Origin: Hymenobacter ruricola
GTDB lineage: Bacteria > Bacteroidota > Bacteroidia > Cytophagales > Hymenobacteraceae
Length of the DNA stretch: 64,000 nt
NCBI RefSeq assembly: GCF_015694525.1
Contig: NZ_JADQDM010000003.1
Location: 310,001 to 374,000 of the forward strand
Reading direction: 5' to 3'
Shown here: positions 1 to 8,474 of the stretch, in pieces
Numbering within the stretch: the stretch's first letter is position 1
Layout of the letters: each line of letters opens with the position of its first letter
Program-made: the position numbers and the translations under genes
The notes under the pieces: generated by a model
Databases searched by the model: none
Told to the model about the DNA's origin: nothing
Seen by the model: the letters and a program-made list of their open reading frames with translations, nothing else

Positions 1-632
1 GGCGTCACGGCGTTGTAGCGGGTGCCGCCGGCCGCAATCTGGCACAACTCGGCCCCCTGGCTGTGGGTTTCGAAGCTCAGGCCCAGCACCGCGGACCCGT
101 CGGCCGGTGTGGCCGGGCCCAGCACCACCGCGGCGGCCCCGTCGCCGAAAAGGGCGCTGGTTTCGGCGCTGTTCCAGTTCAGGCCCTTCGAGGCCACCTC
201 CGAGGCTACGATGGCGGCGTAGGCGTAGCGCCCCGCCGCCAGGCCGGCGCTGGCCGTTTCCAGGGCGTGCAAAAACCCGAGACAGGAACCGTTCACGTCG
301 AAGCAGGTGGCGTGCGGGCTCAGGCCCACGGCCCGGTGCACCAGCACGGCGTTGGTGGGCATGGGCTGCTCGGGCAATACGCTGGTGGCCAGCAATAAAT
401 CCAGCTCGGTGGCCGCCAGCCCGGCCGCCGCCAGGGCCTGCCGCAGCGCCTCCGCAGCCATGAAGGTGGAGGTTTCGGGGGGCGCGGCGAAGTGGCGGTG
501 CCGCACGCCCCCCAGCCGCTCGGTGGCCCCGGCGGGGCGCTGGTACTCCGCGTCGAGGCTGGCCGACGTGACCTGCCGCGCGGGCAGGTAGGCCCCCGTG
601 CCCAGCAGCCGAACCGGATAGGAAATATTCAT
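1..632 (-). CDS. 3-oxoacyl-ACP synthase III (KAS III) family protein, C-terminally cut by window edge
   Basis: This minus-strand gene starts at an ATG read from 632 and runs off the left edge, so about 210 residues are visible. The N terminus (VRLLGTGAYLPARQV) and the segment FDVNGSCLGF, whose Cys117 corresponds to the KAS III nucleophile, match the thiolase-fold FabH/OleA-like family, which condenses acyl-CoA or acyl-ACP with malonyl-ACP. A further family block, SALFGDGAAAVVLG, is present. The catalytic His and Asn would lie beyond the edge. It could be housekeeping FabH or a specialised homologue. The NGSC context differs from the more usual AAC around the FabH cysteine, so no gene symbol is given. 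Confidence 0.85.
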   Translation of the reverse strand, partial: MNISYPVRLLGTGAYLPARQVTSASLDAEYQRPAGATERLGGVRHRHFAAPPETSTFMAAEALRQALAAAGLAATELDLLLATSVLPEQPMPTNAVLVHRAVGLSPHATCFDVNGSCLGFLHALETASAGLAAGRYAYAAIVASEVASKGLNWNSAETSALFGDGAAAVVLGPATPADGSAVLGLSFETHSQGAELCQIAAGGTRYNAVT

Positions 633-788
633 AAGCAGCAAGCCAAAGTTACTTCCGGGGCAGCAATGCTTTGGCCAGCCCGGCAGGACGGTTGGCAGGC
701 GTGCTAGTGGCACCCGCTAAGGCCTGCCGCCGCGTCCGGCAAAGTAACGTTGAATGGCCCACGCGCTGGCCTGGGGTTGAGATGCCCG

Positions 789-1010
789 CTACTTGTTGCG
801 CTGGCGCAGCCACCATATTCCGCCGCCCAGCGCCGCGAGTGCGCCGGCTACCAGCGCCACCACGGTCACGGGCGGCCCAAAGGCCTTGCACGAGCAACTG
901 GCAAAGACGGGCTTGCCGCCGATGCGCAGCCGCCGGCGGCAGAATGCGCACGGCACCAGATTGGGGTCGACCTGGCCGGGAAGGGGCCACTGATTAGCAG
1001 GGGAAAGCAT
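789..1010 (-). CDS. small Cys-rich protein with one C-terminal membrane helix
   Basis: This encodes 73 residues starting MLSPANQWPLPG. A cysteine cluster (PCAFCRRRL, then FASCSC) is followed by one strongly hydrophobic helix (VTVVALVAGALAALGGGIWW) and a short basic tail, suggesting a metal-binding head anchored to the membrane. An in-frame upstream start at 1088 would give 99 residues, but the extension is Pro/Cys-rich and less convincing. I do not recognise a family. Confidence 0.5.
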   Translation of the reverse strand: MLSPANQWPLPGQVDPNLVPCAFCRRRLRIGGKPVFASCSCKAFGPPVTVVALVAGALAALGGGIWWLRQRNK

Positions 1011-1124
1011 ACGGCAATAATGTGAAAGGACGCCGCCACACGGGCGGCGCTGGTAGATACCGGCGGGCGCGCAAGGTAACCCAGGCAACTCAGCAGGCGG
1101 GTGGGGTTGGGGCTGTCGGCGTTC

Positions 1125-1424
1125 TCATTCGGCGCCGGTGATTTCCGGCTTGCGGGCGGCCCGGCCGTAGTCGGGGTGGTGCCCCATCACGCCAAAGCCG
1201 GTGGTGGGGTCGTAAAAACCGGCTTCCTGGCCCGCTACGCGGCCATCGTAGGCCACGTAGCGCACGCCGGGGCCGAGGCTGAACCGCCGCCGCACGGCCG
1301 CCTCGTCGAAGAAACAGTCGAAGTACAGCCAGTCCAGCCCCTGGCCGTAGGGGTCGCCGCGGTAGGTGGGGCCGAACCCCAGGCGCGCCAAGTGCGCGGC
1401 AAGCTGCGATAAGCCGGTTTCCAT
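1125..1424 (-). CDS. hypothetical protein, 99 aa
   Basis: A small soluble protein with no signal peptide or membrane segment. It is rich in aromatic residues (LDWLYFDCFFDEAAV) and has an acidic, aromatic middle. Its start lies 7 bp beyond the stop of the upstream gene at 1432-1923, so the two are probably co-transcribed with 1945-2445. Codon use matches the neighbours. I do not recognise the family; the C-terminal part (YDPTTGFGVMGHHPDYG) looks like a well-ordered small domain. Confidence 0.75.
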   Translation of the reverse strand: METGLSQLAAHLARLGFGPTYRGDPYGQGLDWLYFDCFFDEAAVRRRFSLGPGVRYVAYDGRVAGQEAGFYDPTTGFGVMGHHPDYGRAARKPEITGAE

Positions 1425-1431
1425 GGTTGAG

Positions 1432-1923
1432 TTAAGGCATGTGGGTGGCCCGCCGCTGCCGGGGGCGCCCGGAGCCCGGCGGATGCTGCGCGTGGCGGCG
1501 GTAGTACGCCAGCAGCTCGCGCAGCGTGGCCACGTCGTGCGTGCACTCGCTCAGGTCGACGCGCCGCACGGCATCGCCGACCCGGTAGGTGAGCAGCGCG
1601 GCGCTGGCCTGGCTGTGGGGCGCCGTCAGGCACTCGTCTTGGATGTCGCGCCAGTCGTCCAGCGGCTGGTTCCGGGGCTGCAGGCCGCGCAGGCTCAGCC
1701 GCAGGCGCGGCCGTTTGCCGGCCAGGTCGAGGAGCGAATCGACCAGGCCGAAGGGAAAAACCACCGCGGCGGCGCAGATGAACAGGTACTTCAGGTGCAG
1801 CACCGGCCGCAGGTGCAGCAGCAGGTACACGCACACCGCCTCGGCCCCGGCGAAAACCACCAGCCAGGGCAGGCGCCTGGCCCACGACAGGTAAACGATG
1901 GTTTCGGGAGGATGCTTGCCCAT
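1432..1923 (-). CDS. membrane protein with PH-like cytosolic domain, paralogue of the next gene
   Basis: This 163-residue protein begins MGKHPPETIVYLSWARR, then has two hydrophobic helices (about residues 18-37 and 44-65) and a soluble C-terminal half. It aligns along its whole length with 1945-2445: ETIVYLS versus ETVVYLS, DDWRDIQDE versus DPWRDIWDE, RRVDLSEC versus RRLDVSEC, LRELLAYYRR versus LRELLVYYRQ. Two helices followed by a strand-rich domain is the layout of small bacterial PH-like membrane proteins. No function is known. The two genes are 21 bp apart and likely arose by tandem duplication. Confidence 0.8.
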   Translation of the reverse strand: MGKHPPETIVYLSWARRLPWLVVFAGAEAVCVYLLLHLRPVLHLKYLFICAAAVVFPFGLVDSLLDLAGKRPRLRLSLRGLQPRNQPLDDWRDIQDECLTAPHSQASAALLTYRVGDAVRRVDLSECTHDVATLRELLAYYRRHAQHPPGSGRPRQRRATHMP

Positions 1924-1944
1924 GGGCCGGGGAAATGGCTGGCC

Positions 1945-2445
1945 TCAGGCGGCCGGCGAGGAGTGGTGCAGCGCGAGCTGCCGGTAATAAACCAGCAACT
2001 CGCGCAGGCGGGCCGCGCTGATGCCGCACTCGCTCACGTCGAGCCGCCGGGAAGTGGAGGCTGCCGAGTAGGACAAGTACACCTTGCGCTGCTTGCCATC
2101 GGTCACCACCACTTTTTCGTCCCAGATATCGCGCCACGGGTCGAGCCGATTGGTGCCGAGCTGAATGCCCAGCACGCCCACCCGAAACACGGGCTGGTGG
2201 CGCCACAATTGCACCGCGTAATACCCGGCGTAGCCGGCAAAGGCCGCCGCCATTACCCAACCGAATGCAAACACACCCAGCGACTTCAACCCTGCCAGCG
2301 TGAACAGAAACGGGGGCGGGGATTGGTGCCGCATCAGCGCGGCGAGGCCCACGCTGAGCAGCGAGAACCAGGCTATCCACAGCGGCACTTTCCACCGGGA
2401 CAGGTACACAACGGTTTCGGAAGCAGGGGAAGGCGGCACCGGCAC
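1945..2445 (-). CDS. membrane protein with PH-like cytosolic domain, paralogue of the preceding gene
   Basis: This 166-residue first gene of the small minus-strand operon (1125-2445) has two membrane helices (about residues 20-37 and 50-75) followed by a soluble domain containing DPWRDIWDEKVVV and RRLDVSEC. It is the tandem paralogue of 1432-1923. The start is chosen because the N termini of the two proteins then align (ETVVYLS at residue 10 here, ETIVYLS at residue 7 there). Role unknown. The conserved WRDI..DE and D.SEC segments are the best candidates for functional residues. Confidence 0.8.
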   Translation of the reverse strand: MPVPPSPASETVVYLSRWKVPLWIAWFSLLSVGLAALMRHQSPPPFLFTLAGLKSLGVFAFGWVMAAAFAGYAGYYAVQLWRHQPVFRVGVLGIQLGTNRLDPWRDIWDEKVVVTDGKQRKVYLSYSAASTSRRLDVSECGISAARLRELLVYYRQLALHHSSPAA

Positions 2446-2641
2446 AGCGAATGAAGGCAGGTCTTTCTACGGAAAAGCACGGCCTTGAGTGACGGTCGGC
2501 GCCACAGGAGCGACTGCTATTTCAAGTTGTGCAGGGCCTGCCGGGGCAGTTGTAACCGAAAGCATTACCCCGACAGTATAGCTATTTACTCGGTACCGCC
2601 CGGTTTGGGCGCCCGAAGCCCACCCTTCCGCGTTTCGACCC

Positions 2642-3244
2642 ATGACCTTTGACGAGGCTTTTGCTGAAATCCGCCGGTTCTGGCCCGGCGGCCTTCCTTT
2701 TGAATTTGGGCACGGCGCGGCGGCCGGGCGGCTGGCGGTCGAATTCGGCCGGGAACTGCCGGCCGAGCTGGTGACCTACCTCGATGCCATCGCGCCAGCG
2801 GAGGAAGTGGATTTCAGCACCATCGGCAACCCGCTTTACCTGTATGGCCTCGACCGGCTGGGCGTGCGCCAGGATGGCTACAACTGGAACTCGGTGACCA
2901 ACAAGGAGATTCTGGGTTGGCCCGCCGGCTTTTTCCTGCTGGGCGACGAAGGGGCCGACCCGGTTTTGATTGACCTGGACCATCCCGGGCAAGGCATTCA
3001 GAAACGGCGGCACGGGGCGGGCAACTGGGAAACCGGCGACACCCTGGCCGCTACCATTGGGCAGTTTCTGCTGTGCAGCGCCGCGCTGCACCACGCCCTC
3101 ACGGCTTTTGAGGAAGACCCGTTTGTTGACGACGAGCGGGGGTTTAACCTGGCCCCGCAGGCCGCTGCGTGGCTGTTTCCGCGCCTGAAAACCTGGGCCG
3201 GGCCCTACTACGCCGCGTGGTGCTCCGATTTTGACAATGCCTGA
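2642..3244 (+). CDS. SMI1/KNR4 (SUKH) family protein
   Basis: This 200-residue soluble protein resembles the SUKH superfamily: an N-terminal helix and a middle containing LPAELVTYLDAIAP and a GFFLLGDEGADPVLIDLDHPG segment, in which the aromatic/Gly-rich turn followed by a D-P-V-hydrophobic strand is typical. SUKH proteins often act as immunity proteins in polymorphic-toxin systems, but many are orphan cytosolic genes. No toxin is adjacent, so an immunity role is inference. The gene stands alone between oppositely oriented and unrelated genes. Confidence 0.7.
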   Translation: MTFDEAFAEIRRFWPGGLPFEFGHGAAAGRLAVEFGRELPAELVTYLDAIAPAEEVDFSTIGNPLYLYGLDRLGVRQDGYNWNSVTNKEILGWPAGFFLLGDEGADPVLIDLDHPGQGIQKRRHGAGNWETGDTLAATIGQFLLCSAALHHALTAFEEDPFVDDERGFNLAPQAAAWLFPRLKTWAGPYYAAWCSDFDNA

Positions 3245-3394
3245 GCCGCCGGCGCGGCAAGGGCATTCAACCTAGAATAGCCAGCCTTTGCGCGACGGCA
3301 GCTGAAATAGTTGCTGAGCTAAATCACCTGACCATTACCAAAGCAGCGCGTAGACTTAACCCGCCCGTAGCTTGCGCCTCCCCAGTAACCGCCT

Positions 3395-4972
3395 ATGTTT
3401 CGTCATCAATTGATTTGCTGGCGGTTGTGCCTGGCCGTGTTGGCTGGCTGCCAGTCGCCGGAACCGGCCGGTCGCATCACGGCGGCCAATTACCTCACGG
3501 CCATCCCCGACCCCAAGACGCTGGGCGAGAGCTACGTCAGCGACCCCGACGGGGTGCTGAGCCCCGGCACCGCGCCCGCCCTCAACGCCCGCCTCGACAG
3601 CCTCGACCGCAGCGGCCGGGCGCACATCGACGTGGTGCTGGTGCGCAGCATCGGGGAGGAAGTGCCCAAAACGGCCGCCACGGCGCTGTTTAATAAATGG
3701 AAAATCGGCCGCAAGGACACCAACAACGGCCTGCTGATGCTGCTGGTGCTGGACCAGCGCCGCGTGGAGTTTGAAACCGGCTACGGCCTGGAAGCCGACC
3801 TGCCCGACATCATTTGCTACCGCATTCAGCAGCGCTACATGCTGGAGCCCGCCCGCGCCGGCGACTACGACCGGGCCGTGGAGCAGGGCGTGGCGGCCCT
3901 TATCGGGCGGCTGCGCCCGGCGGCAGCGGCGGCGCCCCGGCCCGTGCTGGCCACCGCCGAGGATTCCCTCCGCTACCGCCTCGACAGCCTGCAGCAAGTG
4001 GCACAGGAGCAAAGCGGAATAGTGGTTGCCGCCAGCGACCCCTTGGACGAAGCCCTGCCCGGCGAAGACCTGGCCAATAGCTACGCCACCCCCGAGCCGG
4101 GGCCCCCCATCGGCACCCTGATAGTGGCCGGACTGGCGCTGGTGCTCTACCTGGTGCTGTGGTTTTGCACCACGCGGGGCCTGCGGGGGCGCGGCTGGCT
4201 GGTGCTGCTGCCCCTCGGGCTGCTGGCGGGGCTGGTGGTGCCGGCGCTGCAAAACGAATTGGCCACGGAATCGTTTTTGGCGCTGATTTACGGGCTGCCG
4301 CTGCTGTTCCTGCACGGCTATTTCGGGTGGCAGTACCGGCGGGCGCAGCGCCCCGTGGCCCCCGCCGCCCGGCCCGAAGCGTATGCGCAGCTGCAGGCCG
4401 CGCACCGGGGCCTGGCGTTCACGGCCTACCTGTTTCCGGTGGCGCTGGTGCTGTATTGGCGCTGGTACCGCCGCCACCTGACGGAATTGCGCGACGCGCC
4501 CTTCGCCTGCCCCGAGTGCGGGCTGCCCATGCACAAGCTCGACAGCACCGCCGAACTACGCCACCTCGAACCCGGCCAGCGGGCCGAAGAAGAATACCGC
4601 GCGGTGGACTACGACGTGTGGGAATGCGCCAGCGGCCACCACCTACGGCTTTCCTACCTCAACCCCGACACCGACAAACGCATTTGCCCCGCCTGCCACT
4701 ACCGCACGCTGGGCCCGGGCCGGCTGCAGGTGGAGCAGCGCGCCACCACCAGAGCCAATGGCTGGGGCTGGCGGGTCGAAAAATGCCGCTTTTGCCAGCA
4801 CGAGGAGAAAACCAAAGAAATTATCCCGCAATTGCCCACTCCCGGCAGCAGTTCTTCTTCCGGCAGCTCGTCGTCGGGCAGCAGCTCGGGCAGCAGCTCG
4901 GGCAGTAGCTCCAGTAGCTCTAGCAGCAGCGGCGGCTCGTCGGGCGGGGGCGGGGCGGGCAGCAGCTGGTAA
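3395..4972 (+). CDS. TPM-domain (YgcG-like) lipoprotein with zinc ribbons and Ser/Gly-rich tail
   Basis: This 525-residue protein starts with a lipoprotein-type signal (LCLAVLAGCQS). A TPM domain follows at about residues 45-185: VSDPDGVLSPGTAPALNARL, the VVLVRSIGEE strand and ETGYGLEADLPD. A helix near residue 245 and a group of helices around 270-365 are membrane segments. Next come two Cys-pair modules (FACPECGLPMHKLD, then RICPACHYRT and KCRFCQHEEK) that look like zinc ribbons. The last 40 residues are almost only Ser and Gly, encoded by repeated AGC/TCG/GGC codons. TPM proteins are implicated in membrane protein quality control and, in plants, photosystem repair; the substrate here is unknown. 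It is monocistronic. Confidence 0.85.
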   Translation: MFRHQLICWRLCLAVLAGCQSPEPAGRITAANYLTAIPDPKTLGESYVSDPDGVLSPGTAPALNARLDSLDRSGRAHIDVVLVRSIGEEVPKTAATALFNKWKIGRKDTNNGLLMLLVLDQRRVEFETGYGLEADLPDIICYRIQQRYMLEPARAGDYDRAVEQGVAALIGRLRPAAAAAPRPVLATAEDSLRYRLDSLQQVAQEQSGIVVAASDPLDEALPGEDLANSYATPEPGPPIGTLIVAGLALVLYLVLWFCTTRGLRGRGWLVLLPLGLLAGLVVPALQNELATESFLALIYGLPLLFLHGYFGWQYRRAQRPVAPAARPEAYAQLQAAHRGLAFTAYLFPVALVLYWRWYRRHLTELRDAPFACPECGLPMHKLDSTAELRHLEPGQRAEEEYRAVDYDVWECASGHHLRLSYLNPDTDKRICPACHYRTLGPGRLQVEQRATTRANGWGWRVEKCRFCQHEEKTKEIIPQLPTPGSSSSSGSSSSGSSSGSSSGSSSSSSSSSGGSSGGGGAGSSW

Positions 4973-5196
4973 GCACGGCTTGGAGAAAGGCCGCCCTGCT
5001 CACCTGGCTTCTGCGCAGCAGGACTCGCCTTCCTGCGCAAATAGCCCGGCGTTTGTGTATCCCCAAACAGCGGCCGGCCGCTGTCAGAGCGGTGGGGCCC
5101 TCGTCGGCGCTGAGCAAAATTGGTGCAGTGAGGTGGATAATGGACTGAGGTTCGCCGCAAAACCAGAAAACCGTGTAAACAGGAAAGCGCGAAGTC

Positions 5197-5913
5197 CTAC
5201 CGCGAGCCCAGGCCCTGGCTGGTGAGCGTGGCCTGGCTGAGTGGCAGGCCGTACTGCGTTTTAAATAGCTGCTCCACGCCCTGCTGGTAGGCGGTTAGGG
5301 TGTGGCTTTTGGCCGCGGCCTGCCAGCCGCCGTACAACACCACGGTGCGCAGCTTCAGCTCTTCCCCAAGCTGGGCCAGGGCCGCGGGCGAGGCCCCCGC
5401 CAGGCTGCGCCCGAGGCCCGGAGCAAACTGGTTGCGCACGCCCTGCGCTATGGGCACCGTGATGGCCGCGCCGTCTTGCACGTTGTGCACTATCATCCAG
5501 CCCATGAGCAGGTGCGCGGCGAGGGCGCTGGCCACGTCGTTGGCGGGCAAGCCACTGCCGCGGCTGAGGGTCGCAAACACCTGGTCGTAATCGGATTTAC
5601 CCGGGCCAAAAGTGGCCGTGATGGCTTGCGCGCCCGCCGCGTTGCGGGGGCGCAGCTGGGCCGCGTAGCTGGCCACGGCCTGTTGCCGCAGGGCCGCCGT
5701 GGGCGTGTAGCGCAGGCTGGCCGGGCCGCGGGCGGCAGTAGGCCCGGCCGGCACGCCGCCGGCGCGCAGCCGGTCGTAGCGCAGCAAGTCGCGGGCGCTG
5801 GCATCCAGGCTCATGCCCAAGCTGAAATTATCAAAAATCAGGTCCGTCGATTGGGCCCGGATGACGGGGGCGGCCAGCAGGAGCGGCAACGCCAGCAGCA
5901 GTCGTTTCAGCAT
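5197..5913 (-). CDS. secreted DUF6683-like protein, copy A
   Basis: This 238-residue protein has a cleavable signal peptide (LLLALPLLLAAPVIRAQ) and a mature domain with the blocks ALRQQAV, FGPGKSDYDQVF, GLPANDVASALAAHLL, LGEELKLRTVVLYGGW and LFKTQYGLPL. All recur in 7633-8337 and 45978-46694, so three paralogues lie in the window. I recall the family as DUF6683; its role is unknown. It lies 60 bp downstream of the DUF6882-like gene on the same strand and is probably co-transcribed with it. The other two copies differ mainly at the N terminus before the first shared block. Confidence 0.8.
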   Translation of the reverse strand: MLKRLLLALPLLLAAPVIRAQSTDLIFDNFSLGMSLDASARDLLRYDRLRAGGVPAGPTAARGPASLRYTPTAALRQQAVASYAAQLRPRNAAGAQAITATFGPGKSDYDQVFATLSRGSGLPANDVASALAAHLLMGWMIVHNVQDGAAITVPIAQGVRNQFAPGLGRSLAGASPAALAQLGEELKLRTVVLYGGWQAAAKSHTLTAYQQGVEQLFKTQYGLPLSQATLTSQGLGSR

Positions 5914-5973
5914 CGGAGTTGGATGGTGCAGGAAGTGCAGCGTAAAAAATCGGTCTGGACAATCAGAAAAAGC

Positions 5974-6663
5974 CTAGCTGCCGCTGCTGCCCTTCAGGCT
6001 AGCCAGCCGGCCCAACTCGTCAAACGTGGCGGTGAGCGTGCCGGCACCCACGGCCACGCTCACCGTGTCGGCGGTTTCGGTCACCGGATAGCCTTTCTGG
6101 GCAACGTACTGAATGAAAGCCGGCCGGTGATTCATCTCAAACACGCCAATGATTTGCGGGAAGACCTGCGAAATCCGGGCGAAATCGTTTTTGGAAACCC
6201 GGTCAATCAGCTCACTCTTAACGGTGACAACCATGGTGCCCTGGCCGTAGTTGGCCAGGTAGTAGCCGCTGGCCCCAAACATGCCCGAAGCAATGCAGCC
6301 GATGATGTGCAGGTCGCGGTTCGTGGCATCAAACTCACTGGTGCTGAGCAGCTCAATGCCGTGTTGCGCGCCGTAGGCCCGCAGCTGCCCCGCCTGCGCG
6401 AGCAGCCCGTCCGGCAGGTTGGATTGCGCGTTGGCCCAGGCCCACAGCCACGTTTGGGAAGCGTGCGAGAACGTGCCCAGAACTTGCAGCGGAAAGGCCA
6501 GCCCCGGGCCGAAGGTGATGGTGCCGGCCGCCATCTCCACGTTCCAGGAATTGTCGCCGATGACTTCGTACAAGTCGGTTTGCTTGTCGTAGGCAATGGC
6601 GGCGTAGCGTTCCAGTAACGCTTGCTCGGTTTGGGCGGGCGGAAAATCGGGGGCTGGTGGCAT
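5974..6663 (-). CDS. DUF6882-like cytosolic protein, copy A
   Basis: This 229-residue protein without a signal peptide is closely related to 47278-47958. Shared blocks are QTDLYEVIGDNSWNV, the TWLWAWANAQSNLP region, YYLANYGQGTMVVTV, FPQIIGVFEMNHRPAFI and the C-terminal LTATFDELGRLASL. I assign it to the DUF6882 family from the WLWAW signature; function is unknown. The gene precedes DUF6683 copy A on the minus strand, and the same pair of families recurs at 46-48 kb. The upstream side faces a divergent secreted-protein gene, with a strong palindrome (6737-6760) between them. Confidence 0.8.
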   Translation of the reverse strand: MPPAPDFPPAQTEQALLERYAAIAYDKQTDLYEVIGDNSWNVEMAAGTITFGPGLAFPLQVLGTFSHASQTWLWAWANAQSNLPDGLLAQAGQLRAYGAQHGIELLSTSEFDATNRDLHIIGCIASGMFGASGYYLANYGQGTMVVTVKSELIDRVSKNDFARISQVFPQIIGVFEMNHRPAFIQYVAQKGYPVTETADTVSVAVGAGTLTATFDELGRLASLKGSSGS

Positions 6664-6736
6664 GGGGAAAGAAGGGGCTTCAAGGGCCCAAAATAGTGCG
6701 GTAAAAAGCGGATACTTACTTGGGCTGTACTAAGCC

Positions 6737-6760
6737 CCGGCCGGCAAGGTTGCCGGCCGG
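6737..6760. repeat. near-perfect palindrome in a divergent intergenic region
   Basis: Two 11-bp arms (CCGGCCGGCAA and TTGCCGGCCGG) are separated by GG. It sits about 75 bp upstream of the DUF6882-like gene and about 100 bp upstream of the secreted-protein gene at 6860. It could be a cruciform-forming element, a regulator site or a chance product of GC-rich sequence; nothing further distinguishes these. Confidence 0.4.
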
Positions 6761-6859
6761 CCAACGCGGGTGCGGGCGGGCGCGTACCAGCCGGAGCGAC
6801 CGGGCCCGGCGTCGGCAATTGGCGGGTGGTCCGGTCAGCTGTTCGCTTTCCTGCTTCTT

Positions 6860-7438
6860 ATGCTGCTTTATTCATTGTTGAGCCTGCTGCCGCTAGCCGG
6901 CCCGTCCCAGGCTCCGCACGACCCCGTGCCAACCGTGCCCGCCGCCATTCGCCGCGCCCTGCCGGCCGGCTACGCCGTGCTCGACGCCGCGCGGGGCGAC
7001 CTGAACCGCGACGCCCTGCCCGACTGGGTGGTGGTGCTAAACAAGCCCGACGAAGCCAACACCTCGGACGTGGTGAGCCACCCCACCAAGCGGCCGCTGC
7101 TGCTGTTTGTGGGCGGCGCGGGCGGCACCTACACGCTGGCCGCCCGCTCCGACAACGCCGTGTACTGCGTGGATTGCGGCGGCATGATGGGCGACCCTTT
7201 CGCGGGCCTTGCCATCAAGAAGGGCTATTTCACCGTGGAGCACTACGGCGGCAGCGCCCAGCGCTGGACGCGCTACGTGACCTTTCGCTACGACCCGGCC
7301 AGCCGGACCTGGCTGCTGCACCGCGACGGCCACGAGCGGTTCCAAGCCCTCGACCCCGAGCATGGCACCACCACGGCCACCACCGCCAAGGATTTTGGCC
7401 GGGTGCCGTTGGCAAAATTCGACATTTACAAAGAGTGA
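6860..7438 (+). CDS. secreted protein of unknown function
   Basis: This encodes 192 residues from the ATG at 6860, which begins a signal peptide (MLLYSLLSLLPLAGPSQA); an upstream in-frame start at 6770 would add 30 poorly conserved-looking residues. The mature protein opens with an FG-GAP-like segment (ARGDLNRDALPDWVVVL), then has a YCVDCGGMMGDPF motif and TVEHYGGSAQRWTRYVTFRY. The layout recalls bacterial secreted proteins carrying one integrin-like blade; no enzymatic motif is visible. It precedes DUF6683 copy B on the same strand with a 194-bp gap. Confidence 0.7.
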   Translation: MLLYSLLSLLPLAGPSQAPHDPVPTVPAAIRRALPAGYAVLDAARGDLNRDALPDWVVVLNKPDEANTSDVVSHPTKRPLLLFVGGAGGTYTLAARSDNAVYCVDCGGMMGDPFAGLAIKKGYFTVEHYGGSAQRWTRYVTFRYDPASRTWLLHRDGHERFQALDPEHGTTTATTAKDFGRVPLAKFDIYKE

Positions 7439-7632
7439 GGGCCGGGCGGCCGGCCCGCGCAAAGCCCCCGCGCGGCGCCCGCCAAGTACACAAGATGTCC
7501 AAAAGCTGCCCCGGCAAAAGGGCACGGTTTCGTCCGGTTGCACCCCAAACTGCAAGCGGCGCGTATGAAAAGCCCAATGGCGGTTGCCAGGCCGGCCATC
7601 GCTGGAAGCTGTTCCACCTTCTTCTCTCGCTT

Positions 7633-8337
7633 ATGCAAAAGCGGTTTGTTTTCCTGGGCAGCGGCCTGCTGGCCGTGCTGCTTGCCTCGCCCGCCGCCCG
7701 CGCCCAGGACGGCGCCGTCGACCTGACCGGCATGGGCATTTATGCCAGCGAGGAAGCGGTGAACGAAGCCGCGCGGGAGTCGGCACCCGCGCGGGGCAAG
7801 GCCAGGCCGGTGGCCGCGGGGGCGTTTAGCTACGTTCCGTCGGCCGCCCTGCGCCAGCAAACCGTGCGCAATGCCGCCCAGCGCCTGCAAGCCCACCAAC
7901 CAACTGAAGCCCAGGCCCTCGAAAGCGCTTTTGGCCCCGGCAAAACCGACTATAACCAAGTGTACGAGGGCATTATCAAGGGCAGCGGCCTGCGCAACAA
8001 CGACGCCGCCGATGCCCTGGCCGCCTACATCCTCGTAAGCTGGATGGTGGTCAACAACGTGCAGGACGGCAATGCCATAACGGTGCCCATGGCCCGGGGC
8101 GTGCGCGCCCAGGTAGCCCCGCTGCTGGCCCCGAAACTGGCCACTTCCGGTGCCGCGGCCCAAACCGGGGAGGGGTTCAAATTGCAGACTGCTTTGCTGT
8201 TTTCCGGCTGGCAGGCGGCCATCAAGGGCGGGCAGCTACCGGGCTTCCGGCAGGGCGTCGCCAGTAGCTTCAAGAGCCAATACGGCTTCGACCTGGCGCC
8301 GCTAAAACTCACCGGCCAGGGCCTGGTGAAGCGCTGA
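7633..8337 (+). CDS. secreted DUF6683-like protein, copy B
   Basis: The ATG at 7633 gives 234 residues with a clear signal peptide (FLGSGLLAVLLASPAARAQ); the frame is open further upstream, but that part has no plausible start context. Shared family blocks are ALRQQTV, FGPGKTDYNQVY, GLRNNDAADALAAYIL, NVQDGNAITVPMARGVRAQV and SFKSQYGFDL. It is closest to copy A (NVQDG..ITVP is absent from the copy at 45978). There is no adjacent DUF6882 partner on its own strand. Function unknown; the signal peptide indicates export. Confidence 0.8.
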   Translation: MQKRFVFLGSGLLAVLLASPAARAQDGAVDLTGMGIYASEEAVNEAARESAPARGKARPVAAGAFSYVPSAALRQQTVRNAAQRLQAHQPTEAQALESAFGPGKTDYNQVYEGIIKGSGLRNNDAADALAAYILVSWMVVNNVQDGNAITVPMARGVRAQVAPLLAPKLATSGAAAQTGEGFKLQTALLFSGWQAAIKGGQLPGFRQGVASSFKSQYGFDLAPLKLTGQGLVKR

Positions 8338-8474
8338 CACCGACCCGTGAACCCACAGCAGCCGGCCCGGCAGAAAAGCGCCGCCGCAGCCAGCGGCCCG
8401 GTCGCTTTCGGCGCCCGAAACAACGTTGCGGACCCAATTGCCAGGCCGCTCCAGGGCGGGCCGCACGAAACCCC

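Noticed and set aside
1235-2395. Long open frames on both strands across 1235-2454
   Set aside because: They overlap the two paralogous membrane-protein genes. The predicted products are Arg/Pro/Gly/Ala-rich, have no recognisable domain, and are a by-product of high GC.
4850-4960. Short AGC/TCG repeats as a possible microsatellite or regulatory element
   Set aside because: They are the codons of the Ser/Gly tail of the TPM lipoprotein and lie inside an intact frame.
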